Shown in pieces: positions 50,385 to 60,963 of a stretch of DNA of 64,000 nucleotides. The position numbers and the translations under genes were made by a program. The notes under the pieces were generated by a model. The model did no database searches. It had not been told where the DNA came from and worked only from the letters and a program-made list of their open reading frames with translations. The DNA is from Anastrepha obliqua. Its lineage: Eukaryota > Arthropoda > Insecta > Diptera > Tephritidae. The DNA lies in the NCBI RefSeq assembly GCF_027943255.1, contig NC_072897.1:46040044-46104043 (forward strand). Direction: 5' to 3'. Every line of letters begins with the position of its first letter. The first letter of the stretch is position 1.

Positions 50385-50705
50385 AAATATAAAAAAAGCC
50401 AACACGTTCTTTTGATATCTTTATGATGTCAGCTAACATACGCAACTTCGCTTTTCGATCATTCAAAATGATTTTTTGGATTTTTTTGGTGTTACCGCCT
50501 CATTTGGACGTCCACTGCGTTGTGCATCATCGGTGTCTCTACGACCACGTTTGAAGTCAACAAACCATCGTTTTATTGTTGTTTCTGATGGAGCGGAGTC
50601 ACCAAAACACTTTTCAAGCCATTGCTTCGCTTGAACGATATTTTGCCCAACAAGAAGCAGAGTGAAATTAAAACGCGAAATTCTTTTTGACCCATTGTTT
50701 TGAAA
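50385..50705 (-). pseudogene. Classical mariner transposase N-terminus (remnant)
   Basis: The reverse frame reads GKNIVQAKQWLEKCFGDSAP, SETTIKRWFVDFKRGRRDTD and DAQRSGRPNEAVTPK, the first HTH of mariner. After a frameshift NDRKAKLRMLADIIKISKER and VGFF give the second HTH. Homology ends there. It is the same subfamily as the piece at 38060-38260. Confidence 0.85.
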
Positions 50706-50859
50706 ATAAAATAACAAAAGTAGTGTTACTCTTAGCACAATCATTCCCAAACTAATGAATAGAACATAATGAAATTATAACATCTGTCTTTTTAAGGTTA
50801 GTACCAACTGAAAAAGATCTGTGCGTCAAGGCAAGATACCACGATTCTTTCATCTTTCT

Positions 50860-51245
50860 GATACAATCTACTTTATGTCCCTGGATAAACTTCTTCAGCT
50901 CCGATCCCTCTTACTTTTACACAAAATCTACTAATCGAAAGTGTTTGGTTACTGCGCCCTCAGAATAAGAATAATTGCCCCGAAGTTAATAAGCGATTCT
51001 AAACTTCTCGCTGCTAGATAAAAAACACTAACGTCAGGAAGACAGTTCTTGGTGACTCGACTTTGGGATTCTCTTTCACAAAATTTAATATCTATAAGTA
51101 TAAGTACCACGAACACATTTAGACGCGAACTTCAAAAATATATGATATTGATCATGAAAACTGTAACATTGTGACTAGCACTAATAATTATAAGGTTTAC
51201 CCTTGCTGTGTTAGGATCGAATCAATAAATAAAAAAAAAATAAAT
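50860..51245 (+). pseudogene. LINE 3' end (RT C-terminus plus A-rich tail)
   Basis: Plus frames read LDKLLQLRSLLLLHKIY, TSGRQFLVTRLWDSLSQNL and NTFRRELQKYM, as at the end of CR1/Jockey-like RTs. It ends in AATAAATAAAAAAAAAATAA (51222-51243). Confidence 0.6.
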
Positions 51246-51249
51246 AGTC

Positions 51250-51560
51250 CTAATTAATGATTATACACCCCTCTCCAATGTTTAAAAAGCTCAAACTGTA
51301 TTACCAAATAATCTGGATGTAAAGTATTTACTGTAATTTAGAAAAAAAATTGTCAGACAACTTTTTTAGGATGACGCACTTTAAGTTTCGTTTCGCGCTT
51401 ATATTCAAATATAACTTCTTGTTATTAGTCACGGACGTTTTCAGAAATTTTAAGTTACGGAGGAAATAAAACTCAATAAAGTAAGACAAATACAAAATTT
51501 TTTTAGGAATACATCTTCTTAGGAATAAAATACATCTTTCAAGTCGAAGTGCTAATAATA
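51250..51560. other. Spacer, no gene seen
   Basis: AT-rich sequence between the LINE tail and the Helitron. Confidence 0.4.
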
Positions 51561-51561
51561 A

Positions 51562-52104
51562 TCTATACTATAAAGGTGAATGTCTGTACGTTGTCCGCGC
51601 ATCACTACGAAACGACAACACCAAATCACGTAAAAATTTGTATACATTCACATTTTCACTCAATGAAGGTTATAGGCATGTTTTTATGATGGAATTCCCG
51701 TCCCACAGCCCCCAGGCCGCGCCACCACTCTAATTCGTCACTAATAATCGAATATTTGCTTAAATTAAATCTAAATAATCTTAGTTTTTCCTATTTCCCA
51801 CTATTTATAGCACACTCTAGACTTCATAATCCGCATAAGCTATTCAACTATGACCCAAATGCAAAGTTCAAAAGCGGGTTGAGATAGGAAATTAATAAAA
51901 ATAATTTTGCTTGATATTTTTCTGATTGGTTGTTTTGATTTTATTCAACGAGGCATAGCAATGGATGCCGGGTATTGTAATATTATGGTTATCAATAAAA
52001 AATTATTTTCTATGAAATTATTGTTTCTAATTCTTTTATATAAATACATATCCTAAATCCCTCAAAACTACTCCTACGTGAGCGGGGGCGCGGGTTAAAG
52101 CTAG
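51562..52104 (+). mobile_element. Non-autonomous Helitron
   Basis: Begins TCTATACTATAAAGGTGAAT preceded by A, and ends GGGGGCGCGGGTTAAAGCTAG followed by T: the 5'-TC, 3'-CTRR and A/T insertion rules of Helitrons. GC-rich sequence before the 3' terminus (GTGAGCGGGGGCGCGGG) may form the terminal hairpin. There is no Rep/helicase ORF in its 543 bp. Confidence 0.7.
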
Positions 52105-52105
52105 T

Positions 52106-52860
52106 AATGATATAAGTAAAAGTAGGTTCACATATACAGTGATTAACAATAAATCCAGAAAAATTAGTCCACCCACAATCCACAATCAGCTGTCAAGACT
52201 GCTTTGAAAGGTTTTTCTTTATAGAAATCTAACAACTAATTTCTTTTTTTAATTTTTATTTTATTTAATTATTAACAATATGAAGAAAAGGCAAAGAGTG
52301 AATTTAGTTGCGCAATTTCATGCTAGTAATAACCGGTTGGAGGAAATTCGTGAACGAAGTCTACTGAGGTTTCAAAAAAGTTATGGCAGCAATTCGCATG
52401 CGAAATTCGATATTATTATTATTTTCTTTCTTTCTATACTTCTTTCCTTTAACTTCTATTGGAGTATAGGGCCATAGCAATAACAGATCAAAGCGACTAT
52501 GAATATACGCTTTTTTTGTAATATGAATGCATAATTAACAAACCTCTCTCTCATCTTTATAATCTAAGATTATTTTATAATCTCGGATTTCGGGAGAGAA
52601 CTTTTGTATGGGTATTTTCACTTTTTAATTACGGATTGGGAGACCAGCTCGAAAAAGTAGATAATCTAGTTATATAACCTATTGTATGTCTAATGATGCC
52701 ATTAAATAAATTCGATCGATTTGTCGACTTTCATTTTCCGACCGCGTTACAAAACATATTAATAAATGATGCAATAACTAAAAATATATAGTATATTATT
52801 TTATTTATTATTATTTATTCGGGTTTTTGAAATTCTGTACACGAATGTCAGAAAACCGCA
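52106..52860. other. Spacer with possible TIR-like start at 52136
   Basis: TACAGTGATTAACAATAAAT at 52136 resembles a Tc1-like terminus (compare 63141), but no partner was found. A plus ORF at 52280 (MKKRQRVNLVAQFHASNNRL) is unassigned. Confidence 0.3.
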
Positions 52861-52909
52861 GCTGCCGTAGCCGAATGGGTTGGTGTATGACTACCAGGGT
52901 TGGGCCTGT

Positions 52910-53015
52910 AAACTGTTTACATTGTTTACAGCAATTGTTTACATGTAAACAATGTAATTGTTTACAAGCTAATTGTTTACGTAAACAATTCATTTTTGTA
53001 AACAATTGTAAACAA
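52910..53015. repeat. Subterminal GTAAAC/GTTTAC cluster, left
   Basis: Ten copies of GTAAAC or its complement within about 105 bp. A corresponding cluster of at least seven lies at 57155-57250. Probable hAT transposase binding array. The motif equals the forkhead core GTAAACA. Confidence 0.85.
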
Positions 53016-53266
53016 TTCTTTTTTTTTTGCTTTTTTTTATGAGTCAGAAACAATCTACTACTAATTAAGCATTTTCACTATTTTTCAAACAGTTTTCCAA
53101 GCTTGTAATAAAAATAATAAAAAAATACGCTTTAATATCACAGGCCGACAAAATTTAACCAACATTCAGACCCAGAAACCAGACTATATATTTCCAAAGG
53201 TTTATGATGCGCTGAATCCAAATCTGGCCTCGGAATTGCTCTATCTGCTCTGGTTTTCGAGATATC

Positions 53267-56200
53267 TCTTCTTCTTCTTAATTGGCGCTATAACCGCTTA
53301 CGCGATTTTGGCCGAGTTTAACAAAGCGCGCCAGTCGTTTCTTTCTCGTGCTAACCGGCGCCAGTTGGACACACCAAGTGAAGCCAAGTCCTTCTCCACC
53401 TGATCTTTCCAACGCAGTGGAGGCCGCCCTCTTCCTCTGCTACCACCAGCTGGTACCGCATCGAATACTTTCAAAGCCGGAGCGTTTGTATCCATTCGGA
53501 CGACATGACCCAGCCAACGTAGCCGCTGGATCTTTATTCGCTGCGCTATGTCTATGTCGTTGTAAAGCTCATACAGCTCATCGTTCCATCGTCTGCGATA
53601 TTCGCCGTTGCCAACGTGCAAAGGTCCAAAAATCTTACGCAGAATCTTTCTCTCGAACACTCCAAGCGTCGCTTCATCTGATGTTGTCATCGTCCAAGCT
53701 TCTGCGCCATACGTTAGGACGGGCATGATGAGAGTCTTGTAGAGTGTTAGTTTTGTTCGTCGAGAGAGGACTTTACTACTCAGTTGCCTACTTAGTCCAA
53801 AGTAGCACTTGTTGGCAAGAGAGATTCTACGTTGGATTTCAAGGCTGACATTGTTATCGGTGTTAATGCTGGTTCCTAAATAGACGAAGTCTTTTACAAC
53901 CTCGAAATTATAACTGTCTACAGTGACGTGGGTGCCGATACGCGAGTGCGCCGACTGTTTGTTTGAAGACAGGAGGTACTTCGTTTTGTCCTCGTTCACC
54001 ACCAAACCCATTCGCTTTGCCTCTTTATCCAGTTTGGAGAAGGCAGAACTAACAGCGCGGTTGTTAAGGCCGATAATGTCAATATCATCGGCATACGCCA
54101 GCAATTGTACGCTCTTATAAAAAATTGTGCCTGAGCGATTAAGTTCTGCGGCTCGTACGATGCTCTCCAACATCAGGTTAAAGAAGTCACACGACAGCGA
54201 GTCACCCTGTCTGAAACCTCGTTTGGTATCAAACGGCTCGGAGAGGTCCTTCCCAATTCTGACGGCGCTACTGGTATTGAGCAACGTCATCTTACATAGC
54301 CGTATTAGTTTTGCGGGGATACCAAATTCAGACATCGCGGCATACAGGTAACTCCTTTCCGTACTGTCGAATGCAGCTTTGAAATCGACGAAAAGGTGGT
54401 GTGTGTCGATTCTCCTTTCATGGGTCTTTTCCAAGATTTGGCGTATTGAGAATATTTGGTCGATGGTAGACTTTCCAGGTCTGAAGCCACACTGATAAGG
54501 TCCAATCAGTTGGTTGACGGTGGGCTTCAGCCTTTCACACAATACGCTCGCTAGAACCTTATAGGCGATATTTAGAAGACTAATCCCGCGGTAATTGGCA
54601 CAAATTGCAGGATCGCCCTTCTTATGGATTGGGCAGAGCACACTTAAATTCCAATCGGCAGGCATGCTTTCATCCGACCATATTTTGCATAGAAGCTGAT
54701 GCATGCACCTTACCAGCTCCTCGCCGCCATGTTTGAATAGCTCACCCGGTAGTCCGTCGGCGCCCGCGGCTTTGTTGTTTTTTAGCCGCATTATCGCTAT
54801 TCTCACCTCGTCATGATCGGGTAGCGGAACGACAATTCCGTCGTCAACGATTGGGGTATCGGGATCTTCACTTTCTCGGTGACATGCGCAGCTGTCACTG
54901 TTCAATAGGTTCGAGAAGTGTTCCCTCCATAATCTAAGATTGCTCTGTACGTCAGTCACCAGTTCGCCGTCTTTGTTCTTACAGGAAAACGCCCCGGTCT
55001 TGAAACCTTCTGTAAGCCGCCGAACTTTCTGGTAGAATTTTCGGGCGTTGTTCCTGTTGGCCAGCATCTCAAGCTCTTCGCACTCACGTATTTCGGCCTC
55101 TCGTTTCTTCTTTCGGATAGTACGTCTCTCTTCCTTTTTCAGCTCTCTGTAGCGATCCCACATGGCTCGCGTTGCGCCCGATCGCAGCGTGGCTCTATAG
55201 GCGGCATCTTTTCTTTCTGCGGCAGCATGACATTCCTCATCGTACCAATTGTTTTTTCGGGCTCGCCGGAATCCGATTTCTTCTTCGGCGGCGGTACGTA
55301 GAGAACGAGAAATGTTGCTCCATTGTTCGTGGATGCCGGTTTGTTGGGCAGTGCTCTCCGAGAGCAGGAGTGAGAGTCGAGTGGCGAATCTTCTGGCTGT
55401 CTGTTGTGATTGCAGCTTTTCGATGTCGAACATTCTTTGCGTAGGTAGATGCACGTTTTTTGCTGCACAGAGGCGGGTGCGCAGTTTGGCTGCAACAAGG
55501 TAGTGATCCGAGTCAATGTTGGGTCCTCGGATCGTACGTACATCTAATACACTAGAAGCGTGTCTTCCATCTATCACAACATGATCGATCTGGTTTCGTG
55601 TTTTTCGATCAGGAGACAGCCAGGTGGCTTGGTGAATCTTCTTATGCTGGAATCTGGTGCTGCAGACTACCATGTTTCGGGCCCCGGCGAAGTCGATCAG
55701 CCTCTGTCCGTTACCGGATGTTTCGTTGTGCAGGCTGAATTTTCCGACTGTGGGACCAAAAATTCCCTCCTTGCCCACCCTGGCGTTGAAGTCGCCAAGC
55801 ACGATTTTTATGTCGTGGCGGGGGCAGCGCTCATAGGAACGTTCCAGGCGCTCGTAGAAAGAATCTTTGGTCGCATCGTCCTTCTCTTCCGTCGGGGCGT
55901 GGGCGCAAATTAGCGATATGTTGAAAAAACGTGCTTTGATGCGGATTGTTGCGAGACGCTCGTCCACCGGGGTGAACGACAGTACTTGGCGACGAAGTCT
56001 CTCTCCCACAACAAATCCGACACCGAATTTGCGCTCCTTTACATGGCAGCTGTAGTAGACGTCGCAAGGCCCTATGGTTTTCTTTCCTTGCCCCGTCCAT
56101 CGCATCTCTTGGATGGCAGTGATGTCAGCCTTTACTCTCACGAGGACATCAACCAGCCGGGCAGAGGCACCTTCCCCATTAAGGGACCGGACATTCCAGG

Positions 56201-56348
56201 TGCATGCCCTCAAATCATAGTCCTTAGTTCGTTTGCAGGGGTCGTCATCAGTATAGGGAGGTCTCATCCGAGGCTTTTTTAAAGTTTTCATTGGGGGGGA
56301 TTTTTAAGTGGCGGGTCCCAAACCCAACGCACATCCAGCTATCCTATC
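53267..56348 (-). mobile_element. Full-length RTE-clade LINE with 9-bp TSD
   Basis: CGAGATATC flanks both ends (53258-53266 and 56349-56357). It has a short 57-bp 5' UTR with a G run (reverse complement of CCCCCCC at 56295), one long EN-RT ORF, a brief 3' UTR (TAACCGC...) and a GAA-repeat tail: the compact layout of RTE elements. It is inserted in hAT-C. Best candidate in the window for an autonomous, recently active element. Confidence 0.95.
53298..56291 (-). CDS. RTE ORF: APE endonuclease and reverse transcriptase, 997 aa, intact
   Basis: EN spans about residues 27-270: Asn33 in ACTWNVRSLNG, Glu62 in AIQEMRWTGQG, GDFNARVG at 166-173, [10 protein letters not shown] near 234 and SDHY at 261-264, the complete catalytic set. 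After a basic helical linker (KKEERRTIRKKKREAEIREC), RT shows NKAAGADGLPGELFKHGGE, NYRGISLLNIAYKVL, FVDFKAAFDSTERSY, GFRQGDSLSCDFFN and YADDIDIIG (Tyr near 732). The C-terminus includes RRRWNDELYELYNDID and GSRGRGRPPLRWKDQVEKDL. There is no RNase H, as expected for RTE. The ATG at 56291 is the first in frame after the 5' UTR and gives the usual length. Differs from the copy at 12687 by few residues. Confidence 0.95.
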   Translation of the reverse strand: MKTLKKPRMRPPYTDDDPCKRTKDYDLRACTWNVRSLNGEGASARLVDVLVRVKADITAIQEMRWTGQGKKTIGPCDVYYSCHVKERKFGVGFVVGERLRRQVLSFTPVDERLATIRIKARFFNISLICAHAPTEEKDDATKDSFYERLERSYERCPRHDIKIVLGDFNARVGKEGIFGPTVGKFSLHNETSGNGQRLIDFAGARNMVVCSTRFQHKKIHQATWLSPDRKTRNQIDHVVIDGRHASSVLDVRTIRGPNIDSDHYLVAAKLRTRLCAAKNVHLPTQRMFDIEKLQSQQTARRFATRLSLLLSESTAQQTGIHEQWSNISRSLRTAAEEEIGFRRARKNNWYDEECHAAAERKDAAYRATLRSGATRAMWDRYRELKKEERRTIRKKKREAEIRECEELEMLANRNNARKFYQKVRRLTEGFKTGAFSCKNKDGELVTDVQSNLRLWREHFSNLLNSDSCACHRESEDPDTPIVDDGIVVPLPDHDEVRIAIMRLKNNKAAGADGLPGELFKHGGEELVRCMHQLLCKIWSDESMPADWNLSVLCPIHKKGDPAICANYRGISLLNIAYKVLASVLCERLKPTVNQLIGPYQCGFRPGKSTIDQIFSIRQILEKTHERRIDTHHLFVDFKAAFDSTERSYLYAAMSEFGIPAKLIRLCKMTLLNTSSAVRIGKDLSEPFDTKRGFRQGDSLSCDFFNLMLESIVRAAELNRSGTIFYKSVQLLAYADDIDIIGLNNRAVSSAFSKLDKEAKRMGLVVNEDKTKYLLSSNKQSAHSRIGTHVTVDSYNFEVVKDFVYLGTSINTDNNVSLEIQRRISLANKCYFGLSRQLSSKVLSRRTKLTLYKTLIMPVLTYGAEAWTMTTSDEATLGVFERKILRKIFGPLHVGNGEYRRRWNDELYELYNDIDIAQRIKIQRLRWLGHVVRMDTNAPALKVFDAVPAGGSRGRGRPPLRWKDQVEKDLASLGVSNWRRLARERNDWRALLNSAKIA

Positions 56349-56753
56349 CGAGATATCCTAATCTAAAAACACCATTTTTCCCCATATTTGAGGTTATGTA
56401 GCCTTGCAGATGTTTTCTTTCACCAAAATTAAAGGATGGCATCTTTAAATACAATCCTTCTTTTTTCAAATGGCGTTTTGTTTGCTCAAATATCATTTTT
56501 TTTCGCAGAGATATCGCATTTTGAAATTTTCATGTTTTTTTTGTATTTTTTGCACTTTAAACAGGAAAGATACGATTATCGTAAAAACTCAAACTAATAA
56601 ATTAATTTTAGTTATTAATCCGAATTTTGCATGGACAGAGAGCAGATTATTAGTTTAAATTATTTCGGATACTTTTCCTTGTAGACTAGTGTATTTAATA
56701 TAGTATTTTTATATTTTTATTAATTTTCACTGTCCGATTCTTCATTGATTTGG

Positions 56754-57152
56754 TCAATTTTCATTTGATAATAAATAAAAAGTAGCTTTTTGGACCTTGC
56801 AAATGAGAGTCTGTTCCTCAAATCTGAATGAATAAAATTCCATTTGATTGATTAATTTCAAAGCTGTTTTTGCCAGATGTGGATATTTTATCGATGCCAT
56901 TCTCCAATATAAACAGGCATCTGCGCTCAAGTTTTTTGACTGTAATACGCCGAAGTAGGATCTTCTGTTCAGAAATAGGTCAAGCTCCTGCAAAGCTTCT
57001 CCACTCATAGTATTAAAAAGGAAATCCTTTACTTTTGCAGTTTTATCAGGATCTAACTTGTTTCGGTCATGATATGGATACAAATAATAAGCTGCTAGAG
57101 AGTAGACATTAAGCGCTTGCTCAATACGTCGTTCGTATATAGTTCTAGACAT
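56754..57152 (-). pseudogene. hAT-C transposase C-terminus (remnant)
   Basis: The reverse frame reads YPYHDRNKLDPDKTAKVKDF, SADACLYWRMASIKYPHLAK and TALKLINQ, the W-x(n)-YP-LA-A dimerisation segment of hAT transposases. After a frameshift the end continues NRLSFARSKKLLFIYYQMK. The PASSA-ER block with catalytic Glu is deleted. Confidence 0.8.
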
Positions 57153-57154
57153 AT

Positions 57155-57250
57155 GCTGGTAAACGTTTACAATTGTTTACATTATTTACAATTGTTTACA
57201 TTATTTACAATTGTTTACAATGTAAGTGTAAACAATCCAAAAAATGTTGT
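57155..57250. repeat. Subterminal GTAAAC/GTTTAC cluster, right
   Basis: At least seven copies of the hexamer plus two variants (ATTTAC) in tandem-like ATTGTTTACA units. Confidence 0.85.
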
Positions 57251-57550
57251 AAACGCCCAACCCTGATGACTACCATTCGAAAGTGCACAGCCTCGAAACT
57301 CCGGGCAAGAAACACCAATTGAAAGAATACAGTGGTCGTTCCTCGGCAGACAATAGCAAACCTACAAGTGTATATTAAAAATCCATCTGCCGTTCGAAGT
57401 CAGTTAAAACCGTAGGTTTTTCATATGTTCCTCCTCCTCCATATGTGCAACATCACGATGCACACCACAAATAGGAGGGGAGCTCGGTTAAATGCCTAAT
57501 AAAATAGTGTAAGCGCCAGTTATATATAAACTCGAATATACATATATATG

Positions 57551-58090
57551 TGTGTATGTCGGAAAACCAGTACAAATCCGTGCTTTTAACCGTGTGGGTA
57601 ACTTTCGGGCTATATACATATATTGCATCTCAAAAGTGTTTGAAAACCTAATTTTCCTAATAGAAGGTCAAAAAACAAAGAAACAACTCATACATATAAA
57701 CACTTGGCTTTCTGTTGAAAGAAATAATTCAACATCTCAAAAAAAATTATGAACGTAAACCGCTATAAATATAAACTGGTTCGAATTCACATCACATAAA
57801 TATTTGGAATTTTAAATCGTAATAGGCTTCGCAAAGGCATCATTATCCAGAATCGTATAATTTAACATTAAGTCTGTTAGTAAAATTCAATGGTTTGTGC
57901 TTATTTTTATTATATGTAGGTGTATATGGGTGACATAAGGTGTATATGGTGGGCAACCGCGCCCTAAATATTAACCTGAATGGAGGTGTGGAAACAATTT
58001 TTGTTTGAAAAACACCCATTAAATGTTTCTTCCGGTGTAGCATTACTGACGAATGTTCAGCGCTGTCACGAGAAAATGACTTTCGCATCT
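57551..58090. other. Spacer, no LTR recognised
   Basis: Would be the expected position for a 3' LTR of the reverse-strand gypsy element, but no match to sequence upstream of its gag could be found by eye. Nothing else recognised. Confidence 0.4.
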
Positions 58091-58129
58091 AGTTACGCTG
58101 GTTCGGAAACTTATTTCGCGTAAACGAGT

Positions 58130-59206
58130 AAATGGCGGTCATCAAACAATGACTGTTGACACCAGCAGAGAAGCGTCCGTGGATGTAAGCATGGAGCTTC
58201 GGCGATATTACGCTTGGTTGTCGGTTGTGATGATAAAAGAATTTTGCTTCACCTCGCTCTTGATGGTAGCATTCGCCCATTTATCGCGTCTTGGATCGAT
58301 TTTAGCCATTATTTTGTTACCCACCTTTAAGGCAGGCAGGTTGCTCGTGTATTTGTCGTATTGTTGCTTTGCTGAGAGTCTGTTTTGTTCTACTTTATTC
58401 TTTACTGGGTCTGAAACTTTTGGATAGCAGTCATTCGGTGAACAAGGAACGCTGCTTCAGGTCGAACGAGAGAACAATCGTTTTGCTGGTGAGAGACTGG
58501 TTTCGTTTGGTGTATTTCTCCACTGCTGAAGTGCTTTGTAGAAATCTATTCTGGAATCTGCTGATTTTTGTATCAGTCCCTTGGCGATTTTAATGATGAT
58601 GCTTCCGCTTTGCCGTTGCCTTGTTGGTTCTGTGCGCTTGAGTGAATCAGAATTAATTCCCAATCCTTTGAGATCCTCCTCTGACGGAAACATCGTTTCG
58701 CCATCCGTTTCACAGTCTATGGGAGTTACATGGCGAGAGAAGTTTCTTTTACAAATAATGATGGCAGCGTTCGATGAAAGATCATGCAGCCCGTCTATTT
58801 CAAAGAAATCCGAGAAATGATCGGTTGTTATGAAGTAGCGCTGTTTTCTGCCTTTGATCATTATTTCGAAAGCATCCATTGAAACAAGGTGGAAAGGATA
58901 TTTGGGTACATCCTGCGACTTTAGACAAGTTTCGCAGTTGTTGATACGATTTGGCAATTGATCGTTGATGCCCTGATGATTTGTATGTAGCCGATGGATA
59001 ATTTCTTTGCGCATCTGAAAAAGAATGAGTATGCGATTAGATTTAAAAATAATTCCTTTGGTAACTGACAGATCGGCACGAATACCCCAGAAAATCTTCA
59101 GCTCGTTCGGCAGCTGGTGCCATTCGCTCGGCCAGCCATTTTTTATAGCTTTGATGAACTTTGCCAGGGTGATATCATTTTTTGTTTGCGCTTTTAACGG
59201 TGCCAA
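58130..59206 (-). pseudogene. Gypsy integrase (remnant)
   Basis: The 58457-59206 frame reads MRKEIIHRLHTNHQGIN and INNCETCLKSQDVPKYPFHL (HHCC zinc finger), VSMDAFEIMIKGRKQRYFIT (first Asp), TTDHFSDFFEIDGL, and QWRNTPNETSLSPAKRLFS. The next frame to about 58150 gives YDKYTSNLPALKVGNKIMAK, a C-terminal integrase domain. Frameshift near 58455; core segment around the second Asp and Glu is disrupted. Confidence 0.85.
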
Positions 59207-59241
59207 ACGTTCGTCACTCCCACTTAGGTCTTTGAACGAAT

Positions 59242-59700
59242 TTATTTCGTCGAGTTCGGAAAAAAATTGTCTTCACTTTGCCTCAATTGATAGATCTCAT
59301 ATTGGCGTTCGATTTCGTTGTCGTTTGCAAAATCTGCAATGTGCATTTCTTTTCCTTTTACATATTTAATCCTCAGGTTGTTTCTTTGAAGAAGAAGCAT
59401 CATTATCTTCAACCGCTTTGGCATATCAGAAAGTTGACTCATTTTAACGATTCTTATCAAGGGCTGATGGTCGGTTTTTATTGTTACATCCATTTTGCCG
59501 CATATATACTGAGCGAACCTACGACATGCGAATACTATACTAAGGAAGCTCCTTTTCAATTTGACCATTGTTTCGCTGTATTTTTGTTAAAACTTTAGAA
59601 GCATAGCGCAGTGGCATATTGGTAGATCATCCTGTGCTAAGCATGCTCCAGGTGCACGATCAGATGCATCGGCTTGTATTGTGACTGGTTTGTTCGTATC
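59242..59700 (-). pseudogene. Gypsy RNase H (remnant)
   Basis: Reverse frames read PVTIQADASDRAPGACLAQD (first Asp) near 59660, then after a stop LSIVFACRRFAQYICGKMDV, IKTDHQPLIRIVKMS (second Asp of TDH) and NNLRIKYVKGKEMHIADFAN. Confidence 0.8.
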
Positions 59701-60511
59701 GAAGTACTTTAAAATCGGAACAATTGTAATGTCTGACTTTAATCTTTGAAAATCTTTTTGATGCTGTGTTGTCTATAGCCATTCGACGCCTTGGAGCGAT
59801 AATTTTCGTAAATTGCATGCTTTCTCCGATAAAATTTGGCAGATAAGCCACCAAGCTCAAAAATCTGGATAGGCTTTCTGGGTCCTTTGGAGTAAGCATA
59901 CTTACGATCGCTTCTATTTTTGCATTGTCTGCTTTTAGTCCATCTTTTGACAGTAGATACCTGAAAAAATTCTCAGTTAAGTTTACAGTTTTTATCTCTC
60001 AATCTTTGAAAAAGATTTTGAAAGTTCTCATTATGATCTTTGAAGGCTTCTTCTACTGTTTCCCATAGATCAAAATATCATCGGCTATTACTGCGACCCC
60101 TTTCTGGCCGTGGACAACTCCGTTTTGTTTCATTTAGTAAATTTCCATCGCTGGTTTTATGCCAAAAGGCATTCTCAAAAATCTATATCTTCCATATGGC
60201 GTAAGAAATGTACACAACTTACTACTTGGTTCATCTAGCTTTACTTGCCAAAAGCTTTTTTTAGCGTTAACTGTCGAGAACACTTCCGCATCATTTAGAT
60301 CAGGTAAAATTTCGTCGATTGTTTGGATTTGATAATTAACATCTTTCAAGGCTTTATTGAAATCACAGGGGTCTAGGCATATGTGACACTTATTATTTCT
60401 TTTGACAAACCAAATTTTATTCACTCGATCCGTTTGTTCGCTCTCCTTGCAAATAATTTTCAACTTTTCCATTTCGTCTAGTTTCTGTTTAAGTTCCTTA
60501 TTTAGCGCCAT
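59660..60511 (-). pseudogene. Gypsy reverse transcriptase (remnant)
   Basis: The 60134-60511 frame reads VNKIWFVKRNNKCHICLDPC, DFNKALKDVNYQIQTIDEIL, EVFSTVNAKKSFWQVKLDEP (catalytic Asp of VDA changed to Asn) and YGRYRFLRMPFGIKPAMEIY. VIADDILIYG (catalytic Asp pair) follows near 60090 in another frame. The connection FRYLLSKDGLKADNAKIEAI and ESLSRFLSLVAYLPNFIGES lies at 59820-59960. Confidence 0.85.
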
Positions 60512-60747
60512 TGCAATGCGACGTGGGTTCTGTATAGCACCATGTCACCGTCGATTTGCAACCTCACCTCCATATCAAATTCACCTAAACCTGGAAAAAT
60601 GTCATTAAAATTCTTAACAATCCTTCTATTACATTACACATTCTTATAAAGCCTATCTTTATTCACGCTTCTCCGGATGACAATGGCATGTGATCATGCT
60701 CCACGATTTCGAACTTCAATCGATGATTTCCTTTCTTGTGTTTGCAG

Positions 60748-60963
60748 TCAATTTGTATTTGCCCTATTGATAGAACGATCGTATTTCTGAACGCTTTGAG
60801 ACGAACTGATGATCTCAATCAGTTTGCGGATATTCATAATTTCTTTCAGATTTTTCTTTCCTATCACATTTATCGTTGCTCCCGTATCCAACTGGCATTC
60901 TATAGCTTTGTATTTCTCTCTCTCTTCAAACTTGCATTGATGAGCATTTTTGACTTCAAACAA
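60748..60963 (-). pseudogene. Gypsy protease (remnant)
   Basis: The reverse frame contains ECQLDTGATINVIGKKNL with the active-site DTGA of retropepsins. It overlaps the gag 3' end in another frame, as in many gypsy elements that use frameshifting, or by mutation here. Confidence 0.75.

Larger units (their letters stand above)
52895..57265 (-). mobile_element. hAT transposon C, containing a full-length RTE
   Basis: Ends CAGGGTTGGGC (52895) and GCCCAACCCTG (57265) are inverted repeats, with ATGACTAC duplicated on both sides (52887-52894, 57266-57273). Both subterminal regions are packed with GTAAAC/GTTTAC motifs. The RTE at 53267-56348 is inserted inside, so the hAT itself is about 1.3 kb and keeps only a transposase C-terminus. 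Non-autonomous. Confidence 0.9.
52861..57550 (+). mobile_element. tRNA-derived SINE, split by hAT-C
   Basis: Left part (52861-52894) reads GCTGCCGTAGCCGAATGGGT with a pol III A box TAGCCGAATGGG. The right part resumes at 57266 with GATGACTACCATTCG, a diverged B box (CTCGAAACTCC), and body blocks CTGCCGTTCGAAGTCAG and ATAGGAGGGGAGCTCGG, to an AT-rich end near 57550. The fragment at 32469-32622 belongs to the same family. The body resembles a SINE I remember as common in tephritid genomes. Confidence 0.7.
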
